This document shows positions 1 to 6,053 of a stretch of DNA of 11,986 nucleotides, one piece after another. The notes beneath the pieces were generated by a model. It was not told the DNA's origin. It saw nothing but the letters and a program-made list of their open reading frames with translations, and did no database searches. This stretch comes from Actinomycetota bacterium. GTDB lineage: Bacteria; Actinomycetota; Rubrobacteria; Rubrobacterales; Rubrobacteraceae. Position numbers and translations under genes: made by a program. Numbering within the stretch: the stretch's first letter is position 1; the number at the start of each line of letters is the position of its first letter. Where the stretch lies: assembly GCA_020200675.1 (NCBI GenBank), contig JAIVIG010000041.1:1-11986 (forward strand), in the 5' to 3' direction.

Positions 1-2786
1 TGGACACGATCGGGCTGTGCGGCTTCGGTTACCGGTTCAACTCCTTCTACCGCGAGGAACCCCACCCGTTCGTCGCGAGTATGGTCTACGCGCTGAGCGA
101 AAACACGGCGGCGTTGACCCGCTTACCGATCCAGAACAGGCTAATGAGGCGCGTGAACCGGCAGCTTCAGGAGAGCATCTCGTACATGAACTCGATGGTC
201 GACGAGATAATCACCCGGCGCAAGGCCGGCGAAGACCAGTCGACCAAGCGGGATCTGCTGGACTACATGCTGACCGGGGTGGACAAAGAGACCGGTGAGC
301 GCCTGGACGACGTCAACATCCGCTACCAGATCATCACGTTCCTCATCGCCGGTCACGAGACCACGAGCGGCCTACTCTCCTTCACGATGTACTATCTGCT
401 GAACAACCCCGAGGTGCTCGCGAAGGCCTATGACGAGGTAGACAGGGTGCTCGGCGGCGATCTGTCGACCGCGCTAACCTACGAGCAGGTGAAACAGTTA
501 CAGTACGTTTCCCAGATACTCAAAGAGTCGCTACGCCTGTGGCCGACCGCGCCTGCTTTCACGCGGCACCCCTACGAGCCTACGGTGCTGGGCGGTAAGT
601 ACCAGATCGACCAACAGGACCAGTTGACGGTTCTGATACCGATGCTCCACCGCGACCCGAAGATCTGGGGCGAGAATGCGGAGGCGTTCGATCCGGACAG
701 GTTCACTCGCGAGGCCGAGCAGAACAGACCGGCCAACGCCTACAAGCCGTTTGGCACCGGACAGCGCGCCTGTATCGGCCGGCATTTTGCCATGCAGGAA
801 GCGACACTGGTGCTGGGGATGCTGTTGCAGCGCTTCGAGTTCGTAGACCACACCAACTACGAGCTGAAGGTCAAGCAGACCCTGACCATCAAGCCGGCCG
901 ACTTCCGCATCAAGGTCCGACCACGCACGAACCGCCCGGCGGTGGTAGCGGCTCCGCCACCACCGGTTCAGGAGGAACCCGAGACCGAACCGGCTCCGGC
1001 GGCCGTGGTGGTGCAGGGCAACACCCCGCTTCTGGTCCTCTACGGCTCCAACCTGGGGACGGCCGAAGGCATAGCGCATCACGTGGCGGACGATGCGAGA
1101 ACTCACGGCTTCGCGACTACCGTGGCTCCCCTCGACGACTACCAGGGGAAGTTGCCCAGGGAAGGGGCCGTGGTGATTACCACGTCCTCCTACAATGGCA
1201 CCCCGCCCGATAACGCAGCCCGTTTCTTCGACTGGCTGTGCAACGATTCCCTTGGCGCGGATGAGTTGAATGGTGTGAGCTACACCGTGTTCGGCGTCGG
1301 AGATCACGACTGGGCGGGGACCTACCAGCGCGTGCCCAAGATGATCGACGGCCAGATGGAGGCTCACGGAGCGAGACGCGTCTACCAGCGCGGCGAAGGC
1401 GATCAGAGCGATGACTTCGACGGCCAGTTCCGCGGGTGGTACGAACATCTGTGGAGGTCGCTTGCGAGCGCGTTGGGCATCTCGGTCGATGGAGATGATA
1501 CCGGAGTAAAAGGGCACCGCTACGAGGTAGAGCTGGTCGAGGAGCACGTCGAGATCAGCCCGCTCGTCAGCGAGTATGACGCCAGGCCGTTCGAGGTTCT
1601 GGCAAACCGGGAGTTACAGCGCAAGACCGGCTCGCATCCCTCCGAGCGTTCGACCCGCCACGTCGAGCTTGCCCTGCCGGAAGGGGGAACCTACCAGGCG
1701 GGCGATCATCTGGGGATACTTCCACGCAACAGCGATACGCAGGTGCGGCGCGTTATGGCGCGCTTCGACTTTCCCGAGGACGCTCGTATACGCATCCGGA
1801 ACAACACTTCCGGCAAGACCTTCTTGCCGGTTGATCGGCCGGTCCTGGTCTCGACGTTGCTGTCGGGCTATCTAGACCTACAGTACGTCGCCAGGCGTTC
1901 CCAGATCCAGGTGCTGGCCGAGTACACCGAATGCCCTCCCGAGAAAGAGAAGTTGCTCGCGCTTGGTGGCGACGATCCGGACAGCGTGGCCTGCTATCGG
2001 GAGGAAATCCTCGAGAAGAACGTCTCGCTGATAGATCTTCTGGAAGAGTTTGGGTCGTGCGAGTTGCCGTTCAACCTCTACCTGGAGCTTCTGCCGCCGA
2101 TAAAGCCGCGTTACTACTCGATCTCTTCCTCTCCGCTGGCGGACTCGAACAAGTGCAGCATCACGGTCGGGGTGATCGATGGACCGGCGCGCTCAGGCCG
2201 GGGCAGGTACAACGGGGTCTGCTCGTCCTACCTCGCCCAACAACCTGCCGGCAGCGTAGTCGAAGGTTTCGTGCGCCCTCCCAGTACACCCTTCCTGCCG
2301 CCCGAGGATCCGTCCACACCCATGGTCATGGTCGCGGCCGGCACGGGCGTGGCGCCCTTCCGTGGGTTCCTGCAGGAGCGGGCGACGATCAAGAACGAGC
2401 AGGGCAAACAAGTAGGTCCGTCTTTGCTGTTCTTCGGTTGTCGCAATCCTCAGCAGGACTATATCTACGAAGAAGAGCTCGAAGAGTATGCCCGGGAAGG
2501 CATAACCAGGCTGGAGTGCGCGTTTTCGCGGCTCGAAGGGCAGCCGAAGATGTATGTGCAGCACTCCGTAAAGGCGCACGAGGATGACATCTGGAACTTG
2601 ATCGAGGAGAAGGCGGTCATCTACCTGTGCGGCGACGCCAGCAGAATGGCGCCTGACGTCGAGAGAGCGTTTGTTGGCCTGTATCGAGACAAAACCGGGG
2701 CCAGCGAGCAGGACGCCGAGACGTGGATGGAAGGGCTCAAGGCCTCCCGGCGTTACCTGGTAGACGTCTGGCCGCGGAACAGCTAG
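1..2786 (+). CDS. Self-sufficient cytochrome P450/NADPH-P450 reductase, CYP102 (BM3) type, 5' partial
   Basis: Fusion monooxygenase expected to hydroxylate fatty acids near the omega end in the cytosol, using NADPH and O2. The open frame runs from base 3; the first ATG (81) is internal, because DTIGLCGF at base 3 aligns with about residue 151 of P450 BM3, so roughly 150 N-terminal residues are missing. Heme domain: I-helix AGHETT at 348-365, ExxR at 525-536, heme Cys (771-773) in FGTGQRACIG. A Pro/Glu-rich linker follows at about 930-1025. FMN domain: LYGSNLGTAEG at 1038-1070. FAD domain: PRYYSISSSP at about 2106-2136. NADPH site: GTGVAPFRGF at about 2340-2369, and FSRxxxQPKMYVQH keeps the Ser/Arg/Lys/Tyr set that gives BM3 its NADPH preference. 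The C-terminal DVW keeps the Trp that stacks on FAD. Similarity to BM3 is very high across the whole visible length. Substrate-channel residues such as BM3 R47, Y51 and F87 lie outside the window, so substrate range is inferred. No downstream partner gene. Confidence 0.96.
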   Translation, partial: DTIGLCGFGYRFNSFYREEPHPFVASMVYALSENTAALTRLPIQNRLMRRVNRQLQESISYMNSMVDEIITRRKAGEDQSTKRDLLDYMLTGVDKETGERLDDVNIRYQIITFLIAGHETTSGLLSFTMYYLLNNPEVLAKAYDEVDRVLGGDLSTALTYEQVKQLQYVSQILKESLRLWPTAPAFTRHPYEPTVLGGKYQIDQQDQLTVLIPMLHRDPKIWGENAEAFDPDRFTREAEQNRPANAYKPFGTGQRACIGRHFAMQEATLVLGMLLQRFEFVDHTNYELKVKQTLTIKPADFRIKVRPRTNRPAVVAAPPPPVQEEPETEPAPAAVVVQGNTPLLVLYGSNLGTAEGIAHHVADDARTHGFATTVAPLDDYQGKLPREGAVVITTSSYNGTPPDNAARFFDWLCNDSLGADELNGVSYTVFGVGDHDWAGTYQRVPKMIDGQMEAHGARRVYQRGEGDQSDDFDGQFRGWYEHLWRSLASALGISVDGDDTGVKGHRYEVELVEEHVEISPLVSEYDARPFEVLANRELQRKTGSHPSERSTRHVELALPEGGTYQAGDHLGILPRNSDTQVRRVMARFDFPEDARIRIRNNTSGKTFLPVDRPVLVSTLLSGYLDLQYVARRSQIQVLAEYTECPPEKEKLLALGGDDPDSVACYREEILEKNVSLIDLLEEFGSCELPFNLYLELLPPIKPRYYSISSSPLADSNKCSITVGVIDGPARSGRGRYNGVCSSYLAQQPAGSVVEGFVRPPSTPFLPPEDPSTPMVMVAAGTGVAPFRGFLQERATIKNEQGKQVGPSLLFFGCRNPQQDYIYEEELEEYAREGITRLECAFSRLEGQPKMYVQHSVKAHEDDIWNLIEEKAVIYLCGDASRMAPDVERAFVGLYRDKTGASEQDAETWMEGLKASRRYLVDVWPRNS

Positions 2787-2869
2787 CATCTCGCCGCCGA
2801 GGGCAAACCGGACTGCGTGTTCAGAGCACGAACGGGACAGATGCGCGGACCGGGCTCCCTCTGATAGCG

Positions 2870-2900
2870 GGTTTGCGGAAGGAATGACCTTCCGCAAACC
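2870..2900. terminator. Strong perfect hairpin downstream of the P450 gene, possible terminator or repeat unit
   Basis: Arms GGTTTGCGGAAGG (2870-2882) and CCTTCCGCAAACC (2888-2900) pair perfectly over 13 bp around a 5-base loop, AATGA. It lies 83 bases after the P450 stop. No T-run follows (GCGCCAAC comes next), so it is not a textbook intrinsic terminator. It could still slow transcription or stabilise the 3' end, or be the first unit of the palindromic cluster that continues to 2990. Confidence 0.4.
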
Positions 2901-2915
2901 GCGCCAACAGCAGTC

Positions 2916-2960
2916 AGCCCTCAGCATTCAGCTTTTTGTTCTTGCTGATAGCTGATGGCT
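2916..2960. repeat. Imperfect TCAGC/GCTGA palindrome
   Basis: The left arm 2916-2932 carries two TCAGC words (TCAGCATTCAGC at 2921-2932). The right arm 2944-2960 carries the complementary GCTGATAGCTGA (2944-2955) and GGCT. About 14 of 17 positions pair, around an 11-base T-rich loop (2933-2943). Short iterated TCAGC/GCTGA palindromes look like members of dispersed intergenic repeat families; that reading is inference from this single copy. Confidence 0.5.
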
Positions 2961-2990
2961 TTTGCAGAACGGCACAGCCTTTCTGCAAAA
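2960..2990. repeat. Perfect 10-bp inverted repeat TTTTGCAGAA/TTCTGCAAAA
   Basis: The left arm TTTTGCAGAA (2960-2969) and right arm TTCTGCAAAA (2981-2990) are exact reverse complements around an 11-base loop. It abuts the preceding palindrome. Its arms resemble those of the hairpin at 2870-2900 (both contain TTTGCRGAA), so the three may form one composite element flanked by related terminal hairpins. Confidence 0.5.
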
Positions 2991-3169
2991 CGCTCTAAGG
3001 TGTCCTGGACGAGCAAACGTAGGAAAGGATGGGGAAGCTCTCGAGTCCGATACCTCCCAGAGCCGGTACTCTGCGTCGGCCGTGCAGGCTAGGAGGTTGG
3101 TGAGAGTGCGTATGGGGGCGGGCCAGAAGATCCACCCCCGTACGAGACACGCTTGTGGTTGTGGCGTTT

Positions 3170-3698
3170 TTAGAGGTAAGGGGGACGGACGATGCCCAAC
3201 GGCTCGCCGGCGTAGTCCATCGGAGTGTGTGACAAACCCCTCGAACTCATTGGCGTTGAGGACCATGCCGTCGCCCGCGTACATGGTGGCCCAGTTCGGG
3301 TAGATCACGATGTCCCCAGGCTGTATGTTCGCGGGGTCGACGGGAGCGTACCTGCCCAGGTACTCCTCCGGCACCCAGGGCGCGTCGGGATCCACGCCGG
3401 TGGTCCTCAGGATGTAGCGCATCAGGCCGACGCAGCTGAACGTGTCGGGACCGTCGGTCGCCATCACGAAGGGCTTGCCGAGCTGCGCTTCCCCCACGCC
3501 GAGGGCGTTGGACGCCGTGCCCCCCAACCCCATGGCGAATTGCTCCTCCACAGGGAAGGCCGCGTCCACCAGACCTTCCGCCGCCGGCACGATATCCGCC
3601 GGACCTTCCAGGATCTGGGCGCTCGCCACCACGCCTAAGGAGAGGACAGCTACGCTAACGATACCGAGCAGTATTGCAGGGTTAACCCTTCCAGGCAT
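3170..3698 (-). pseudogene. NlpC/P60-like secreted protein, frameshifted near its 3' end
   Basis: NlpC/P60 (C40) proteins are usually cell-wall peptidases cutting peptidoglycan peptides. The start ATG (3698) follows GGAAGGAG at good spacing and an in-frame TGA. Residues 1-27 form a signal peptide ending ASA before Gln28, so export is likely. The domain core runs from GKPFVMA (about residue 74) to about 158: the presumed catalytic Cys89 lies in FSCVGLM where the family usually has DCSGL, followed by QPGDIVIYP and MYAGDGMV. The position normally held by the catalytic His (HVxIYxG) appears to be Trp136 (WATMYAG), so even an intact protein may be inactive or divergent. After FVTH (residue 158) the frame loses similarity, but another frame reads TPMDYAGEPLGIVRPPYL and stops at 3172-3170, a natural ending. 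The break lies at a GTGTGTG run (3225-3231). Restoring one 2-base unit gives about 176 residues. It could be a real lesion or a sequencing error. Confidence 0.7.
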
Positions 3699-3702
3699 GC
3701 CT

Positions 3703-3729
3703 CAGGGCTCCTTCCCACCGTCGTATATA
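3703..3729 (-). promoter_or_regulatory. Ribosome binding site and possible -10 of the NlpC/P60-like gene
   Basis: On the minus strand GGAAGGAG lies about 9 bases before the ATG at 3698 and fixes that start. A TATATA (3729-3724) sits about 25 bases before the ATG as a candidate -10. The only hexamer at 17-bp spacing is TGGAAT, a poor -35, so the promoter call is weak while the ribosome binding site is good. Confidence 0.4.
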
Positions 3730-3743
3730 GATTTTCACAACGA

Positions 3744-3761
3744 GGGATTCCAGTGAATCCC
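3744..3761. promoter_or_regulatory. Operator-like perfect inverted repeat GGGATTC-N4-GAATCCC
   Basis: Arms 3744-3750 and 3755-3761 are exact reverse complements around CAGT. The site lies about 46-63 bases upstream of the NlpC/P60-like ATG, at or just upstream of its candidate -10. The position fits a repressor or activator dyad, but no cognate regulator is visible and one copy proves nothing. Confidence 0.3.
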
Positions 3762-3836
3762 CCCTCCTATGGCCCGGCACTCTAAGGAACACACCGGATT
3801 CGTGCAACGCCTCCATCTTCATCACACAAACCCCAG

Positions 3837-3868
3837 ACAAAGAGAATTTGGCTTAAACAAAGGGAATT
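3837..3868. repeat. Two 12-bp direct repeats phased exactly 20 bp apart
   Basis: ACAAAGAGAATT (3837-3848) and ACAAAGGGAATT (3857-3868) differ at one base and start 20 bases apart, about two helical turns. They lie in an unusually AT-rich patch (about 3836-3940), upstream of a possible promoter for the gamma-glutamyltransferase gene. This is the arrangement of a tandem regulator site; no regulator can be named. Confidence 0.35.
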
Positions 3869-3910
3869 CCTGTTTTCCGAACGAAACGTATATTTAATAA
3901 ACCTTAACAT

Positions 3911-3938
3911 TTGTAACGCTTGCGCAAACCTTTATTCT
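3911..3938 (+). promoter_or_regulatory. Candidate sigma-70-like promoter upstream of the GGT lipoprotein gene
   Basis: TTGTAA (3911-3916) and TATTCT (3933-3938) are separated by 16 bp, each matching consensus at 4 of 6 positions, in the only AT-rich patch of this region. A palindrome, TTGCGCAA (3920-3927), lies between the boxes. Transcription would start near 3945 and leave a leader of about 220 bases before the GGT start. A second possible -10, TACGCT (4125-4130), lies nearer the gene but has no -35. Confidence 0.3.
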
Positions 3939-3970
3939 GAGGTTCGTCCTTCTTAGAGGAGGCTCCGGGG

Positions 3971-4099
3971 TTGGCAGTGAGGCCGGCCGGAACAGAAGAG
4001 GGGGCGATGGAGGGAGGAAAAGAGGTTGGGCTTACGAGTGTCGCGCCGAGGTTCTTTCCTTGTCTGGTGGGATCGGTCGTTTGCCGCGGTCTGGAATAG
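3971..4099 (+). CDS. Possible 42-residue small protein or leader peptide
   Basis: A short open frame begins with TTG at 3971, 8 bases after AGAGGAGG (3955-3962), the best Shine-Dalgarno match in this window. It encodes 42 residues and stops with TAG at 4097-4099, 66 bases before the GGT start. The product has a charged first half and an uncharged PRFFPCLVGSVV stretch with two cysteines (Cys31, Cys38). I do not recognise it. It could be a small protein, a translated leader in the GGT transcript, a remnant of a decayed gene, or chance. The support is the ribosome binding site and position only; codon third positions are less GC-biased than in neighbouring genes. Confidence 0.25.
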   Translation: MAVRPAGTEEGAMEGGKEVGLTSVAPRFFPCLVGSVVCRGLE

Positions 4100-4165
4100 C
4101 GGTGGTTTTCTGAGCTCGGCGGTATACGCTAACCTGGGTAAACACGATCTACGGTGGAGCTTATC

Positions 4166-5971
4166 TTGGGCAGGACACTCCTTATAGGGCTAATCGTCGC
4201 GTTCCTGAGTTCTTGCGGAGCTCAGTCCTCGACCTCGGAGGACGCCTCGCGGGAGGAGGGCGCCGGCGAAGAGGCACACTCTTCGGAAGGAACACTGGCT
4301 ACCGGCGAGATCACCGGGCCAGCCGTCTCGACGCCCGTGATCGACATAGAGCCTACCCAGAAGACGCTGGAGAGCCCGGCCATCGGAGCGTCGGGCATGG
4401 TTAGCTCCGCCAACCCGTACGCCACGCAGGCGGGGCTGGAGATCCTCTCGGAAGGGGGCAACGCCTTCGACGCGGCGGTGGCGGTAGCCGCCGCCCTAAA
4501 CGTCGTCGAGCCGATGATGAGCGGTATCGGAGGCTACGGGGCGATAATCGTCTACGATGCCGAAGAGGGCGAGACGCGGTTCCTCAACGCCAGTAGCAGG
4601 ATGCCCGCGACGCTGGATCCTGCCGTTTTCCGTCCTCCCACGCCGAACTACGTAGAGAACCGGCGGAGCGCCAGGGCTATCTCCACGCCGGGCAACGTGA
4701 ACGCCTGGGAAAGACTGTCGGAAGATTACGGAGATCTCCAGTGGCGGCGCCTCTTTGACCCCGCCATCGAGCTAGCCGACGAAGGATTCGTCCTCGATGG
4801 CATCACGGCCGGCTGGATCGAATCGGAGTTTCCTGCATTCCCCGAGCATGCGAGGAGCATCTACGGGAATAACGGAGCGCCGCTGAGGGCGGGGGAGACC
4901 CTCGTGCAACAGGACCTGGCAAACTCCCTCGGCCTGATCGCCGAAGAGGGCGCTGGGGCGGTGTACGAGGGGGAGATAGGCCGGGCGATAGACGCCACCG
5001 TGCGAGAGAATGGCGGTTTCCTGACTATCGATGACCTGCGCAACAACCAGGCCGAATGGCGAGACCCCATAAGTATGGACTATCGGGGCTACGAAGTGGT
5101 CACGGCCTCTCCCCCGGCTACTTCGTGGGGTACGCTCGTCCGGCTGGGCGTGATGGGCCAGCTCGACTCGGTAGCGTTGGGTCACAACAGCACCGATTAT
5201 CTTCACGCCTACGCGGAGATCACGAAGCGAGCCTATTCGCAACGTACCAGATACACCAGAGACCCGGACATAAGCCCGACGCCGCTCGACCAGCTGCTCT
5301 CGGAAGAATACTGGGCCGACGAAGCCGAGCAAGTAAATCCCCTGCAAGCTACGCCTTACCAACCGCCCACGAACGTCTCGCCCACGAACCTCTCCAACCG
5401 GCAAGAACACACCACGCACTTCGTGATAGCGGATGGAGAAGGCAACGTCGTCTCCGCGACACAAACCTTGGGCAACGTATTCGGGAGCAGGGTTATGCCG
5501 CGCGGAACGGGCATCTGGCTCAACGACTCCATCTCGTACTCTACCTTCGAGCCCGAGGGCAACCCGCTGGACGCCTTCCCCGGTCGCTACAGGCTCGTGG
5601 GAGTCTCTCCGATCCTCGTCATGAACGATGGGAGGCCCATTGTCGCGCTAGGTACCCTCGGCGGCTTCACCATACTGCAAACGATGCCGCAGATGCTGAT
5701 GAACCTGATCGACTTCGATATGGATGTCCAGCAGGCGATCTCCACTCCTCGTATCAGCTTCGTGGAACCCGACGAGATCCTGGTCGACGCTAGCCTCTCG
5801 GAGTCCGTCCGCGCCGAACTCTCCGCCCTGGGTCACAACGTCAGAGTGGACGACGGGCGCGGGCTCGGCAATGCTTATGGCCTGACCGTCGAATACGACG
5901 CGCAAGGCAAGCCGGTCCGATTCACGGGAGGAGCCGACCCGCGAGGCGTAGGCGTTGCGGTAGGGTACTGA
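4166..5971 (+). CDS. ggt: Gamma-glutamyltransferase-family lipoprotein
   Basis: N-terminal-nucleophile hydrolase expected to cut or transfer gamma-glutamyl groups from glutathione-like or gamma-glutamyl peptides outside the membrane. I prefer the TTG start at 4166: GGTGGAG lies 6 bases before it, and it gives a compact lipoprotein signal ending LSSC (Cys17). The GTG at 4154 has no ribosome binding site, and an in-frame TAA at 4139 excludes longer forms. A Ser/Glu-rich tether follows to about residue 60. The large subunit carries GGNAFDAAVA, EPMMSGIGG and SSRMPA, whose Arg145 matches the glutamate-carboxylate Arg of the E. coli enzyme. Autoprocessing should occur before Thr416 (codon 5411-5413) in HTTHF, giving a small subunit of about 185 residues, the usual size. 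Oddities: where E. coli GGT has LNNQMDDF, with the Gln and Asp that bind the glutamate amino group, this protein has LNDSISYSTF, and LGTPGG is LGTLGG. It therefore belongs to the broader GGT-like group and its true substrate is uncertain. Converges with the M28 gene. Confidence 0.9.
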   Translation: MGRTLLIGLIVAFLSSCGAQSSTSEDASREEGAGEEAHSSEGTLATGEITGPAVSTPVIDIEPTQKTLESPAIGASGMVSSANPYATQAGLEILSEGGNAFDAAVAVAAALNVVEPMMSGIGGYGAIIVYDAEEGETRFLNASSRMPATLDPAVFRPPTPNYVENRRSARAISTPGNVNAWERLSEDYGDLQWRRLFDPAIELADEGFVLDGITAGWIESEFPAFPEHARSIYGNNGAPLRAGETLVQQDLANSLGLIAEEGAGAVYEGEIGRAIDATVRENGGFLTIDDLRNNQAEWRDPISMDYRGYEVVTASPPATSWGTLVRLGVMGQLDSVALGHNSTDYLHAYAEITKRAYSQRTRYTRDPDISPTPLDQLLSEEYWADEAEQVNPLQATPYQPPTNVSPTNLSNRQEHTTHFVIADGEGNVVSATQTLGNVFGSRVMPRGTGIWLNDSISYSTFEPEGNPLDAFPGRYRLVGVSPILVMNDGRPIVALGTLGGFTILQTMPQMLMNLIDFDMDVQQAISTPRISFVEPDEILVDASLSESVRAELSALGHNVRVDDGRGLGNAYGLTVEYDAQGKPVRFTGGADPRGVGVAVGY

Positions 5972-6053
5972 GCAACAACGTTTTGAAGGGTCCGTCTTTC
6001 GTCGCCGTCCTACACACCTATGCGGCTCCGACGCACGACTTAAAGCGCTTTGA

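Larger units (their letters stand above)
2787..3169. other. Intergenic region between the P450 gene and the broken NlpC/P60 gene
   Basis: This 383-base stretch has no credible gene. Bases 2870-2990 hold the three adjacent palindromes listed separately. I recognise nothing in 2787-2869 or in 2991-3169: no tRNA-like cloverleaf, no insertion-sequence ends. The open frame crossing it on the minus strand (down to 2928) is only out-of-frame read-through from the frameshifted NlpC/P60 gene. Confidence 0.7.
3699..4165. other. Intergenic region between the divergent NlpC/P60-like and GGT genes
   Basis: This 467-base divergent region contains, in order, the NlpC/P60 ribosome binding site, the GGGATTC dyad, an AT-rich patch with the 20-bp-phased repeats and a candidate GGT promoter, then the possible 42-residue ORF. 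Outside these I see no further gene, no RNA gene and no mobile-element ends. Confidence 0.6.

Noticed and set aside
531..1547. 338-codon minus-strand ORF opposite the P450 gene
   Set aside because: It is a shadow of the strongly conserved P450/FMN coding frame. Its translation is Arg/His/Val-rich with no domain motif, as expected from the antisense of a high-GC gene.
2193..2927. 244-codon minus-strand ORF overlapping the P450 3' end
   Set aside because: Antisense of the FAD/NADPH domain plus intergenic sequence, with no recognisable motif.
2928..3169. C-terminal 80 residues of the long minus-strand ORF containing the NlpC/P60 domain
   Set aside because: They follow the frameshift, show no family similarity and run into the palindromic repeats. 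The natural C-terminus lies in the other frame, ending at 3170.
2787..4165. Possible CRISPR array, tRNA or insertion sequence in the gene-poor region
   Set aside because: No regularly spaced identical repeats, no cloverleaf with a TTCGA-type loop and acceptor pairing, and no transposase frame were seen.
6041..6053. AAAGCGCTTT palindrome between the convergent GGT and M28 genes as a terminator
   Set aside because: A loopless 10-bp palindrome of this kind cannot form a stable RNA hairpin, and no longer stem is visible around it.
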